A stretch of DNA of 64,000 nt, from positions 1 through 64,000 of the forward strand of contig NZ_CAADFC020000029.1 of the NCBI RefSeq assembly GCF_900696085.1. The letters run 5' to 3'. The notes under the pieces were generated by a model. That model was not told where the DNA came from and did not search any database. It saw nothing but the letters and a program-made list of their open reading frames with translations. This document shows, one piece after another, positions 1 through 7,635 of this stretch. Positions within the stretch are counted from its first letter, which is position 1. Each line of letters starts with the position of its first letter. The translations under genes and the position numbers were made by a program. Origin of the DNA: Bradyrhizobium ivorense (GTDB lineage: Bacteria > Pseudomonadota > Alphaproteobacteria > Rhizobiales > Xanthobacteraceae).

Positions 1-412
1 GGAGCTTGTTCTGGACCAGCTTGCGCGCCGTCAGCATTGCGCGGGTCTCCTGCGCGCTCATCGACTTGCAGTGGACCGGCCGGAACCAGCCGAGCCGGAT
101 CAATTGCGCGATATTGCGGGCATCGTTGCGGTCAGACTTCACCGGCATCGCCTTGAACGCGTCGCTCACATGGCGCGTCTCCAGAAGCTCGACCGCCAGA
201 CAGGCCTTCTTCATCGCCGCATAGAGCCATTGCGACAGCGGTCCGGCTTCAAGTCCGATCCTGGCCAGATCGAACCCGAGCGAGCGGAACCAGTCGATCA
301 GCGCCTCCGGCTCGCTCGCCACCTTGGCCTCGCGAACGATCTTGCCGTTCGCATCGACAACGCACACGCTGGAGCATTCCAATGACACGTCGATTCCGGC
401 ATAATGGTCCAT
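1..412 (-). CDS. IS110-family transposase, N-terminal part (cut by window edge)
   Basis: The reading frame runs open from an ATG at 412 to the left window edge, giving 137 residues with no stop. The N-terminus matches the DEDD (RuvC-like) catalytic domain of IS110 recombinases: D8 in YAGIDVS, E55 in IGLEAGP, then D94 and D97 in KSDRNDAR. The order and spacing are those of this family. A good ribosome-binding site (AGGAGAG) lies 5-11 bases before the ATG. The C-terminal serine-containing domain is outside the window, so intactness cannot be judged. IS110 enzymes excise and insert their element as a circle, and in the IS110 subgroup they are guided by an RNA from the non-coding end beside the gene. 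The DEDD residues are seen; activity is inferred. Confidence 0.9.
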   Translation of the reverse strand, partial: MDHYAGIDVSLECSSVCVVDANGKIVREAKVASEPEALIDWFRSLGFDLARIGLEAGPLSQWLYAAMKKACLAVELLETRHVSDAFKAMPVKSDRNDARNIAQLIRLGWFRPVHCKSMSAQETRAMLTARKLVQNKL

Positions 413-488
413 GGTCGTCTCTCCTCGATGCTTGGAGCGGGCTCAAGCCCCGACTCCGTTACACCATCAATGTGAGGGACGACCGCCC

Positions 489-558
489 CCCTTCCAAGCA
501 AGCCGCGCGACGCGCGCATCAAAACAGCGCCGTAGCTAGCGCGGCTTGCTTGGAAGGG
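489..558. repeat. 19-bp perfect inverted repeat upstream of the IS110 transposase
   Basis: CCCTTCCAAGCAAGCCGCG at 489-507 is exactly complementary to 540-558, leaving a 32-base loop. It lies in the leader of the transposase, flanked by the 13-bp direct repeats at 456-468 and 571-583. A transcript reading toward the transposase would fold into a long stem-loop here. It could be part of a bridge RNA, a terminator-like barrier, or a recombination site. Confidence 0.8.
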
Positions 559-583
559 AGGACCGCGGGCCCGTTACCCCATC

Positions 584-876
584 TACACGCTGAGATGCAC
601 CTCGCCTCACTGCGTCGCCCGCTTGAACCAACGGGACGGTGCTCTCGCGGCTGCGCGACATGCGCTTCCGAACCCGCTTCACCGGTTTGTGACCCTTCCC
701 GGCCCCCCGGCGGGTTCCGGGACCGGGGCTTGTCGTCGTGCCGTCATCCGATTGTAAAATTGGCCCGATATTTCGCCGGAACAGCGCCCGCTCGGCCTCT
801 TTGGGCCGTTTCACGCGATGTGCCTGATGATGTCAGAGCCAGAGCGCAGCCACGTTACGCAGGATCAGGGGTCACA
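584..876. other. Intergenic stretch between the IS110 end and the hydrolase gene
   Basis: About 290 bases with no supported gene. An open frame runs through it in phase with the downstream lipoprotein gene, but that gene has its own signal peptide and start at 877, so the upstream extension is rejected. A promoter for the lipoprotein gene is expected here; none stands out. Confidence 0.5.
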
Positions 877-1740
877 ATGAAACGGGGCATCGTCGTCCTT
901 TGTCTGTGTGCCGTGGCGATCGCGGCCTGCTTCTCGGCAGACCGCTGGGCCATCCGCCGCACCGAGATGACCTTCAACGACATCCTGCGCGAAGACCGCA
1001 ACGTGACGGTCGAGGTCGCAGTGCGGCGCGACCGCGAGATGCAGGCGATGGCCGACATGATCGAGCTGCCGGTCGCGATCCTCAGTCACGGCAACACCGT
1101 CAAGCACACCGAGTACTCGTTCCTCACCAACGTTTTCGCCTCGCGCGGCTACCTCGTGGTCAGCATCCAGCACGATCTCGATACCGACGCGCCGATGGTG
1201 ACCAAGGTCGGCGAGGAATATGTCGGCCGCCGCATGCAATATAACCGCGGCGCCTTCAACATCATGTGCGCGATCGATGAGCTGAAGAAGCGCTATCCCA
1301 ACGCGGACTTTCGCCACCTGACCCTGATCGGCCATTCCAACGGCGGCGACATTTCGATGTTCTTCGCCAAGCAGCATCCCGAGCTGGTCAAGAAGGTGGT
1401 CACGCTGGATAATCTGCGCGTCCCCTTCATCACCGACGGCAAGATCAAGATCCTGTCGTTCCGCTCCAAGGATCCGCACTTCAAGGCCGACCCCGGCGTC
1501 GTCCCCGACGACGACACCGCCGCCAAGGCCGGCATCAAGGTGGTCAGGACCGAGTTTCAGCACAACGATCTCAGCGACCGCGGGTCCGACAGCGTCAAGT
1601 CGTCGATCCAGACCTCCGTGCAGCAATTCCTCGATGAGGATGAGCCGCCGTCGACGATCCCGCTCTTGGCCGCGGCGGCGCCGAGCCCGGCCAACGCAGC
1701 GCCGGGCTCGGTCGACTCGGCGCCGGCCGAGAAGAAGTAG
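877..1740 (+). CDS. Alpha/beta-hydrolase family lipoprotein
   Basis: A 287-residue protein with a lipoprotein signal peptide: basic MKR start, hydrophobic core, and lipobox IAAC with Cys18. The mature domain has hydrolase-fold hallmarks: an oxyanion-type SHGN segment near residue 75, the nucleophile elbow GHSNGG near 152 with the predicted catalytic serine, and a later FQHNDLSDR segment that may hold the histidine. The C-terminal tail (about the last 35 residues) is Ala/Pro/Ser-rich and probably disordered. The ATG at 877 was chosen because it begins the signal peptide and has AGGGG upstream. It is probably anchored in the inner or outer membrane facing the periplasm. The substrate is unknown; esterase or peptidase are both possible. 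Confidence 0.8.
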   Translation: MKRGIVVLCLCAVAIAACFSADRWAIRRTEMTFNDILREDRNVTVEVAVRRDREMQAMADMIELPVAILSHGNTVKHTEYSFLTNVFASRGYLVVSIQHDLDTDAPMVTKVGEEYVGRRMQYNRGAFNIMCAIDELKKRYPNADFRHLTLIGHSNGGDISMFFAKQHPELVKKVVTLDNLRVPFITDGKIKILSFRSKDPHFKADPGVVPDDDTAAKAGIKVVRTEFQHNDLSDRGSDSVKSSIQTSVQQFLDEDEPPSTIPLLAAAAPSPANAAPGSVDSAPAEKK

Positions 1741-1785
1741 CGGGCAATTGAAGCTGGCCGACGCCGCGTCGATGCGACGAGGCGC

Positions 1786-2340
1786 CTATGCGTGCGCGTT
1801 GCGATTGGCGGTCGCCGTGAGCCAGATCGCCGATAGCAGGAAGTAGAACGCGCCGAACCCCGCATAGGGCGCGATATCCAGGATCGTCGGCGCAACGCTG
1901 CCGATGGATTGGCTGATCATGTAGCCGCCGGCGAGAGCAGACTGCGCGCCGCTCAGGATCATCGCCCATTGCGCGCCGTAGCGGCGCCAGCGCCTTGCCC
2001 CCGTGGCGAGTTGCAGCAGCCCCGCGAGGATCGCCCAAACCCCGAACACCGCCAGCACGGCATAGGGGCTGTGGCCGACCGCCGCGATCACGGCGAGCGC
2101 CGTCACCGCGCTGACCACGACGTTCAAGGTCTGGGACGGATTGGCGATCACGCCGCCATTGACCCGGGCGTCAGCCAGATTGGCGACGGCGTCCCATGCC
2201 GGATAGATCACGAGCAGGAATGCGACGACGGCCGGCTGCCCGCGGAGCAGGACGGCCGCGGCAATCCAGGCGATCGAGAAAATGGCGCGTCCGAAATAGT
2301 AGCTTCGCAGCCAGCTGGCTGGGGAGGTTTGACTTTGCAT
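1786..2340 (-). CDS. Small polytopic membrane protein (DUF308/HdeD-like), TetR-controlled
   Basis: A 184-residue hydrophobic protein with about six predicted membrane segments, a short cytoplasmic N-terminus (MQSQTSPASWLRSYYFGR) and small polar loops. The pattern resembles DUF308/HdeD-like membrane proteins, but I recognise the family only by general character. It is divergent from the TetR gene at 2458, and the 117-bp gap between them holds two copies of a palindromic decamer, so it is very likely the regulator's target. Its function is not deducible from sequence; a role in stress or in response to a small-molecule inducer fits this arrangement. Confidence 0.75.
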   Translation of the reverse strand: MQSQTSPASWLRSYYFGRAIFSIAWIAAAVLLRGQPAVVAFLLVIYPAWDAVANLADARVNGGVIANPSQTLNVVVSAVTALAVIAAVGHSPYAVLAVFGVWAILAGLLQLATGARRWRRYGAQWAMILSGAQSALAGGYMISQSIGSVAPTILDIAPYAGFGAFYFLLSAIWLTATANRNAHA

Positions 2341-2364
2341 TGACGGTTTCCCTATTGTGCCTAT

Positions 2365-2399
2365 CTACTAGTAGGATGATATGATCGACCTACTAGTAG
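2365..2399. promoter_or_regulatory. Twin palindromic operators for the divergent TetR regulator
   Basis: The palindrome CTACTAGTAG occurs at 2365-2374 and again at 2390-2399, with centres 25 bp apart and each followed by G. The pair sits between the starts of the membrane-protein gene (2340, minus) and the TetR gene (2458, plus). Two identical palindromes in a divergent promoter are typical of TetR-family autoregulation. Binding by this particular regulator is inferred. Confidence 0.75.
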
Positions 2400-2457
2400 G
2401 AAGGCACAGGATCGGAGTCAATCCGGGCGTGAGACACGTCCGTGTGAGGACACCGCG

Positions 2458-3090
2458 GTGCAATCAGTTTCAGACAGGCCCGCCGCGAGACGGGGCGACG
2501 ACGTGAGATCAATGAGTTCGACCGCAGACAAAATCCTCGACGTTGCGCAGTCCCTGATCGTCGCGGGAGGCTACAACGCGTTCAGCTATGCCGACATTTC
2601 GGACGCGATCGGCATCCGCAAGGCGAGCATTCACCATCACTTCCCGACCAAGGCCGAATTGGTCGCGGTGCTGGTCGATCGCTACCGGCAGCAGGCGGAG
2701 CTCGGGCTGAAGGCGCTCCAGGAGCAGTTCGCAAGCCCGGCCGACCAGCTGCAGTCGTATCTGAACTTCTGGCAGACCTGCATTCGCGATGCGTCACTGC
2801 CGTTCTGCGTCTGCGCGATGCTCGCCGGCGAGATGCCGATGTTGCCGGCGGAAGTTGCATCACGCGTGCAGGCGTATTTCCATATGCTCGCGCGATGGCT
2901 CGCCGCAGTGCTGCAGGCCGGCGCGGAGCAGCGCTTGTTCCGGTTGGACGAGCGACCGGAAGACGAGGCCCAAATGCTGATGGCCTCCGTTCACGGTGCG
3001 ATGCTCTCTGCGCGGGCGTTCAACGATCCCGACCTGTTCGTTACAATCGTCAACGCCCAGATTGCGAAGCTGCTGGTGGAGGATCGCTAG
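2458..3090 (+). CDS. TetR/AcrR-family transcriptional regulator
   Basis: A 210-residue repressor-type protein. The helix-turn-helix spans about residues 25-70, with the recognition-helix pattern GIRKASIHHHFPTKAEL. The C-terminal ligand-binding domain contains a cysteine pair (FCVCAM) that could sense thiol-reactive compounds. The GTG at 2458 has GAGGA seven bases upstream; an internal ATG at 2512 (MSSTADK) is a possible alternative but has a weaker site. The gene lies divergent to the membrane protein at 1786-2340 with twin operators between. The stop codon lies at the edge of a dispersed repeat. Effector unknown. Confidence 0.9.
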   Translation: MQSVSDRPAARRGDDVRSMSSTADKILDVAQSLIVAGGYNAFSYADISDAIGIRKASIHHHFPTKAELVAVLVDRYRQQAELGLKALQEQFASPADQLQSYLNFWQTCIRDASLPFCVCAMLAGEMPMLPAEVASRVQAYFHMLARWLAAVLQAGAEQRLFRLDERPEDEAQMLMASVHGAMLSARAFNDPDLFVTIVNAQIAKLLVEDR

Positions 3091-3178
3091 AGCGTGTTCG
3101 AGCGAAAGTCTGTTCTGGGCTTCATCCGGATCGGATGCGGATTTGCGTGAAGAAAACGCGTCAAACTAGAAATCCAAC
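3089..3178. repeat. Dispersed repeat, family C (TAGAGCG...GTGAAGAAAACGCGTC)
   Basis: The element carries the blocks GTTCGAGCGAA and GCGTGAAGAAAACGCGTC. A second copy lies at 48032-48090. The AGAGCG start overlaps the TAG stop of the TetR gene. It fills the gap between the convergent TetR and spermidine-synthase-like genes and may act in transcript 3'-end formation. Confidence 0.7.
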
Positions 3179-3184
3179 GCAGCT

Positions 3185-5446
3185 CTACTGCTCGCCGTCG
3201 CGCAGGCGGCGCCAGACCGCGCCGAGCACGTTCGAATAATCGTCGGTCCAGACCCGCTGCTTCTCGTTGGCCTCGGTCTCGGTCCAGACATCCGATGATG
3301 CGAGCGTGCCGACATCGGCCTCCTCGCGCGCCGAGACCACGACCGACGTCGAGAAGATGTATTCGTTGTCGCGGCCGGAATCCTCGCTGTAGACCCAGCT
3401 CTTCAAGTCGTTGGCATCGGCGATGCCGACCACGACGCTGGCAAGCTCGAGATGCCGGTTGGAGACGTGCATCACCACGGCGCCCTGCGGCGCCAGCTTC
3501 TCCTTGTAGATCGCCATCGCCTCCTCGGTCGCGAGGTGGATCGGGATCGCGTCCGACGAATAGGCGTCGACGATGATGAGATCGTAGACGCCGTCGGGCT
3601 CCTTGGCGAAGGTCAGCCGCGCATCGCCGATCACAGGCTTCAGATCCGGCTCGCAGTTCTGAATGTAGGTGAAGTATTTCGGGTCGCGCGCGGTGTCGAC
3701 CATCGACTGGTCGATCTCGAAGAACTTCCAGTCCTCACCACGCTCTGACGCGCAGGTCAGCGTGCCCGAGCCGAGCCCGATCACCGCGACCTTCAGCGGC
3801 GCGCCCTTGCGCTCGCGGATCGCCGCGATCGCGCGGCCGATGCCGCCGTCCTTGTGATAGTAGGTGATCGGCTCCGGCCGCCCGGTCACCGGCGTGCCGT
3901 CGTCGTTCTTGAACTTCTCCGCGCCGTGGATCGTGGTGCCGTGCATCAGCACGTGATACTGCCCGTTCGGCGTCACCACGATCTTGTGCACGCCGAAGAA
4001 GCTGCGCACGGTTTCGACCCGGCCGTCGTCGGATGGGTAGGCGCGCAGCAGCACCAGCGCGACGATCACGGTGGCAAAGATCTTCCAGCGCGTCGCATTC
4101 AACGCAAGCGCCAGCAGTGCCGACAGCACGCCGACGGCACCGATCATCCGGACCCTGTGGTCATCGAGCCAGTTGAAGATCTCGCCGGCAAAATAGCTCG
4201 GCGCGAGCAGCGCCACCGCCAGCACGGCGAGGAACGGCCAGTACCATGCGCTCCAGCGCGGCAGCCGCTCGGTGCCGGTCGGGCGGCACAGCGCCGCCAG
4301 CGCCAGCAGGATCGGATATTCGGCGACCCAGGAGAAGCTGAACGGTGCGATCAATCCGGCAAACAGTCCGCCGACCATGCCGCCGAACGACAGCGCGACG
4401 TAGAAGCCGGTGAGATATTTTGCCGCGGGCCGCGTCCGCGCGAGCTCGCCATGGCAGGCCATCGCGATGATGAAGAAGCAGAGCTGGTGACCCCCGAGCG
4501 TCAAAAGCAGGTTCTGCTCGCCGCCGACCGCGAGCAGCACCACGACGCCCGCGATCGCCAGCGGCTGCGCCAACAGCATCCATTTGTGCGGCAGCAGCGG
4601 CCGCGACTGGAACACCAGCACCCAGGTCAACAGATACAACGACAGCGGCAGCACCCAGAGCAGCGGTGCGGCCGCGACGTCGGTCGAGATGTGCGCCGTC
4701 ACCGCGATCAAAAGGCCCGACGGCACCGCGGCGAGGAAGATCCAGCGCGCGCGCAGCAGCCAGGACGGCGCCGGCGCGCTGGCATCGTCGGCCGGCATGT
4801 TGAGCGCGGCCGCATTGGCCGGCGCGCGCAGCAGCAGCAGGCCGCAGCCCGCGATCAGCACGATCAGCAAGCCATAGCCGCCGGTCCAGATCAGGTTCTG
4901 GCTGCGCAGGGTGAACACCGGCTCCAGCAGCACGGGGTAGGACAGCAGCGCGAGAAAGCTGCCAATGTTGGACGATGCGTAGAGGAAATACGGATCGGGG
5001 CCGTCGGGATGGCCGGTGCGCACGAACCAGGCCTGCAGCAGCGGATTGTTGGCGGCGAGCGCGAAGAACGGCAGCCCGATCGAGACCGCGAACAGGCCGA
5101 GCAGCCAGAACGCATAGCCGGACTGCGGCGGCTCGCCCCAGCCGCTCCTGATCGCCAGCGGCAGCGTCAGCAGCGCGATCACCAGCAGCACGAGATGCAC
5201 CGCGACCGGAACGACGCGGCGCTTCAGCTTCATCAGGAGATGCGCATAGGCATAGCCGCCGAGCAGCAGCGACTGGAAGAACACCATCGCCACCGACCAC
5301 ACCGCCGGCGAGCCGCCGAGCCGCGGCAGCACCATCTTGGTGAACAGCGGCTGCACCGAGAATAGCAGCAATGCGCTGACGAAGATCGCGGCGGTGTAGA
5401 CGACCAGCACCAGCCGGTTTCGCGAGGCGGACGGCTCAGAATTCAT
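3185..5446 (-). CDS. Fused membrane / spermidine-synthase-like protein
   Basis: A 753-residue protein in two halves. The first ~480 residues are strongly hydrophobic with many membrane segments (roughly 12 or more). The last ~260 residues form a soluble class I methyltransferase-like fold resembling spermidine synthase: a glycine-rich VAVIGLGSGT loop, the acidic ribose-binding FEIDQSMVD, a GDARLTF segment and the DAYSSDAIP motif. The start at 5446 (MNSEPSAS) has CGGAGC upstream and skips an unconvincing 35-codon extension. Membrane-fused aminopropyltransferase homologues are common in proteobacteria, but their reaction is largely unproven. No decarboxylase or other polyamine gene is nearby, so ordinary spermidine synthesis should not be assumed. 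Confidence 0.85.
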   Translation of the reverse strand: MNSEPSASRNRLVLVVYTAAIFVSALLLFSVQPLFTKMVLPRLGGSPAVWSVAMVFFQSLLLGGYAYAHLLMKLKRRVVPVAVHLVLLVIALLTLPLAIRSGWGEPPQSGYAFWLLGLFAVSIGLPFFALAANNPLLQAWFVRTGHPDGPDPYFLYASSNIGSFLALLSYPVLLEPVFTLRSQNLIWTGGYGLLIVLIAGCGLLLLRAPANAAALNMPADDASAPAPSWLLRARWIFLAAVPSGLLIAVTAHISTDVAAAPLLWVLPLSLYLLTWVLVFQSRPLLPHKWMLLAQPLAIAGVVVLLAVGGEQNLLLTLGGHQLCFFIIAMACHGELARTRPAAKYLTGFYVALSFGGMVGGLFAGLIAPFSFSWVAEYPILLALAALCRPTGTERLPRWSAWYWPFLAVLAVALLAPSYFAGEIFNWLDDHRVRMIGAVGVLSALLALALNATRWKIFATVIVALVLLRAYPSDDGRVETVRSFFGVHKIVVTPNGQYHVLMHGTTIHGAEKFKNDDGTPVTGRPEPITYYHKDGGIGRAIAAIRERKGAPLKVAVIGLGSGTLTCASERGEDWKFFEIDQSMVDTARDPKYFTYIQNCEPDLKPVIGDARLTFAKEPDGVYDLIIVDAYSSDAIPIHLATEEAMAIYKEKLAPQGAVVMHVSNRHLELASVVVGIADANDLKSWVYSEDSGRDNEYIFSTSVVVSAREEADVGTLASSDVWTETEANEKQRVWTDDYSNVLGAVWRRLRDGEQ

Positions 5447-5605
5447 GAAAGCTCCGGCATGGACCCGGCGGGCGCCGGAAGGGAGGCCGGCGGCACCGCA
5501 CCGGAGGGTTTGAGTTGAGCATATGGCACTATCGTGGGCAAGAAACCGCAATCACATGCACTTGACGAAGCGCCGCTGCGGCGCGACAGCACGCTGGATC
5601 ATTTT

Positions 5606-5652
5606 GAGCATGATCTTTCGGAAACCGGTCTCCACTTTTCCGGATCATGCTC
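5606..5652. repeat. Dispersed palindromic repeat, family B
   Basis: Bounded by GAGCATGATC (5606-5615) and GATCATGCTC (5643-5652), a perfect inverted repeat enclosing a conserved core with GGAAACCGG...CACTTTTCC. Other copies are at 7329, 36045 and 43359. It sits immediately before the oxidoreductase gene, so it could lie in its leader. Confidence 0.85.
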
Positions 5653-5676
5653 CAGTCAACGGTTCTTGAAGCGGAC

Positions 5677-7278
5677 ATGAACGAAACCGACGTCGTCATC
5701 ATCGGTGCGGGGCATAACGGTCTCACCTGCGCGGCCTATCTCGCGATGGCCGGGCTGCGGGTCAAGGTTGTGGAACGCCGCAAGGTGGTCGGCGGCGCCG
5801 CCGTCACCGAAGAGTTCGTTCCGGGTTTTCGCAATTCGGTCGCCGCCTACACGGTGAGCCTGCTCAACCCGAAAATTGTTTCTGACCTGAAACTCGCCGA
5901 GCACGGCCTTACGATCGTCGAGCGCCGCGCGCAGAATTTTCTGCCGGCGCCGGATGGCAGCCACCTGCTCACCGGCGAAGGCCGCACCGCCGACTCGGTC
6001 GCAAAACTCAGCCAGCGCGACGCCGAAACCATCGGCGCGTTCTCACAGGAACTCGAAGCCATCGCCGACGTGCTGCGCCAATTCGTCCTGCGGGCGCCGC
6101 CGAACATCGTCGAGGGCTTTGGCCTCAGTGCGATGAGCGAAGCCTTCAACGCGCTCGGCACCGCCAACATCCTGCGGCGGCTGTCGCTCGAGCAGCAGCG
6201 CAATCTGCTCGACCTGTTCACGCGCTCGGCCGGCGAGATGCTTGACGAGCGGTTCGAGAGCGACCTCGTCAAGGCGCTGTTCGGCTTCGACGCCATCGTC
6301 GGCAATTATGCCAGCCCGTATGCGGCCGGCTCGGCCTATGTGATGCTGCACCACGCCTTCGGCGAGGTGAACGGCAAGAAGGGCGTCTGGGGCCACGCCA
6401 TCGGCGGCATGGGCGCGATCACGCTGGCGATGGCGCAGGCCGCGCGCGGCCATGGCGCCGAGATCGCGACCGACGCCGCGGTGCGCGAGGTGATCGTCGA
6501 GAAGGACCGCGCGGTCGGCGTCGTGCTCGACAATGGCGAAACCATCCGCGCCAGATATGTCGCTTCGAACGTCAATCCAAAGCTGCTGTATACGCGGCTG
6601 GTGCCGGCCGGCGCGCTGGCGCGCGATTTCCTCACGCGCATCGCGCGCTGGCGCAACGGCTCCGGCACGTTCCGGATGAACGTCGCGCTCGCTGCCCTGC
6701 CCTCGTTCACCGCGCTATCGGGCGCAGGCGATCACCTCACCGCGGGCATTATCATTGCGCCGAGCCTCGGCTACATGGATCGCGCCTTTCGCGATGCCTG
6801 CGACCACGGCTGGAGCCGCGCGCCGGTGGTGGAAATGCTGATCCCCTCGACGCTCGACGACACGCTGAGCCCGCCCGGCCAGCATGTCGCCAGCCTGTTC
6901 TGCCAGCACGTCGCGCCGCAATTGCCGGACGGCAAATCCTGGGATGATCATCGCGAGGAGGTCGCCGACCTCATGATCGCAACCGTCGACCAATATGCGC
7001 CCGGTTTCGCCGGCTCGGTGCTCGGCCGCCAGATCCTGTCGCCGCTCGACCTCGAGCGGCAGTTCGGCCTGCTCGGCGGCGACATTTTTCACGGCGCGCT
7101 GACGCTGAACCAATTGTTCTCGGCGCGGCCGATGCTCGGCCATGCCGACTACCGCGGGCCCCTCAAGGGCCTCTATCATTGCGGTTCCGGCGCCCATCCC
7201 GGCGGCGGCGTCACCGGCGCCCCCGGCCACAACGCCGCCCGCGCCATCCTCGCCGACCACCGCGCGCTGTTCGCATAA
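5677..7278 (+). CDS. FAD-dependent oxidoreductase of the CrtI/PYROXD2 type
   Basis: A 533-residue flavoprotein. The N-terminal dinucleotide-binding motif VVIIGAGHNGLTCAAYLA is followed by the GG-doublet region VVGGAAVTEEF, as in phytoene-desaturase relatives. Near the C-terminus is the second FAD motif LYHCGSGAHPGGGVTGAPGH, characteristic of the PYROXD2-like branch. The start at 5677 (MNETDVV) is preferred over the upstream ATG at 5647 because the Rossmann fold begins directly after it and the extension lies in a repeat. No carotenoid genes are nearby, so a role in carotenoid synthesis is unlikely; the substrate is unknown. Its TAA stop is contributed by a family A repeat. Confidence 0.88.
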   Translation: MNETDVVIIGAGHNGLTCAAYLAMAGLRVKVVERRKVVGGAAVTEEFVPGFRNSVAAYTVSLLNPKIVSDLKLAEHGLTIVERRAQNFLPAPDGSHLLTGEGRTADSVAKLSQRDAETIGAFSQELEAIADVLRQFVLRAPPNIVEGFGLSAMSEAFNALGTANILRRLSLEQQRNLLDLFTRSAGEMLDERFESDLVKALFGFDAIVGNYASPYAAGSAYVMLHHAFGEVNGKKGVWGHAIGGMGAITLAMAQAARGHGAEIATDAAVREVIVEKDRAVGVVLDNGETIRARYVASNVNPKLLYTRLVPAGALARDFLTRIARWRNGSGTFRMNVALAALPSFTALSGAGDHLTAGIIIAPSLGYMDRAFRDACDHGWSRAPVVEMLIPSTLDDTLSPPGQHVASLFCQHVAPQLPDGKSWDDHREEVADLMIATVDQYAPGFAGSVLGRQILSPLDLERQFGLLGGDIFHGALTLNQLFSARPMLGHADYRGPLKGLYHCGSGAHPGGGVTGAPGHNAARAILADHRALFA

Positions 7279-7376
7279 AGCGCGATGAGATCGGGTTGAA
7301 TCGACATCGCGCTTTAGCTCTTTGTTTTGAGCATGATCTTTCCGGAAAACCGCTTCACACTTTTCCGGATCATGCT
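7277..7376. repeat. Composite repeat: family A palindrome followed by family B palindrome
   Basis: Family A spans 7277-7315: AAAGCGCGATG and CATCGCGCTTT pair around a GGGTTGAATC core. Family B spans 7329-7376, GAGCATGATC to GATCATGCT. The same A+B order recurs at 43308-43434 and, in degenerate form, at 48394-48510. The last two bases of the oxidoreductase stop codon belong to element A. Confidence 0.85.
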
Positions 7377-7400
7377 TGAGCGGGGCGCGCCTCGCTGCAA

Positions 7401-7570
7401 CCTGTGGAAAGCTGTGGGGACAAGCGGTGGATCGATCGTGGAAAGACCACGTAGCCCTTTCGGGACAATCGGTGGAAACCACGGTGGACCGGCTGTGGAG
7501 GACGCGCCGACAACCGCGCCACGATGCGCTGGATATCCGGTGGAATGAAATGGGGCCGGGCTGTGGACAA
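7401..7570 (+). repeat. Helically phased array of YGTGGA-like motifs
   Basis: Same-strand motifs (T/G/C)GTGG(A/G) start at 7403, 7413, 7426, 7437, 7471, 7483, 7494, 7539 and 7562. The intervals of 10, 13, 11, 34, 12, 11, 45 and 23 bases are close to multiples of about 11.3. The last, TGTGGACAA, differs by one base from the DnaA-box complement TGTGGATAA. The stretch has no convincing coding frame and separates the 7277 repeat from the pilin terminator. Confidence 0.55.
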
Positions 7571-7585
7571 CCGGCCAAAAAGAAA

Positions 7586-7611
7586 GCACCGGGCGAGATA
7601 TCACCCGGTGC
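7586..7611 (-). terminator. Rho-independent terminator of the pilin gene
   Basis: GCACCGGG (7586-7593) pairs with CCCGGTGC (7604-7611) around a short loop. Read on the minus strand, the stem is followed by TTTCTTTTT, the classic U-tract. It lies 25 bases past the pilin stop. Confidence 0.85.
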
Positions 7612-7635
7612 CTGAGAACGCCGTCAGCAGCTCAG

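Larger units (their letters stand above)
1..583 (-). mobile_element. Part of an IS110-type insertion sequence, one end inside the window
   Basis: The transposase start and its upstream non-coding end are present; the other end lies outside the window. The exact outer boundary is not known. The last element-like signal is the distal member of a 13-bp direct repeat (CCGTTACNCCATC at 456-468 and 571-583, 12 of 13 identical), which I used as a provisional limit. IS110 elements usually lack clear terminal inverted repeats, so the end must be fixed by comparison with an empty site. Confidence 0.5.

Noticed and set aside
382..876. Upstream in-frame extension of the hydrolase lipoprotein gene to 382
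   Set aside because: It crosses the IS110 leader and its inverted repeat, and the lipoprotein signal peptide begins at 877.
3854..5365. 503-residue open frame on the plus strand
   Set aside because: It is the antisense shadow of the membrane/spermidine-synthase-like gene, is extremely Arg/Gln/His-rich, and has no domain.
7401..7570. CRISPR-like array or replication origin
   Set aside because: The motifs are 6 bases with irregular short spacing and no repeats of CRISPR length. Only one motif approximates a DnaA box, and no dnaA, AT-rich unwinding element or partition genes are near.
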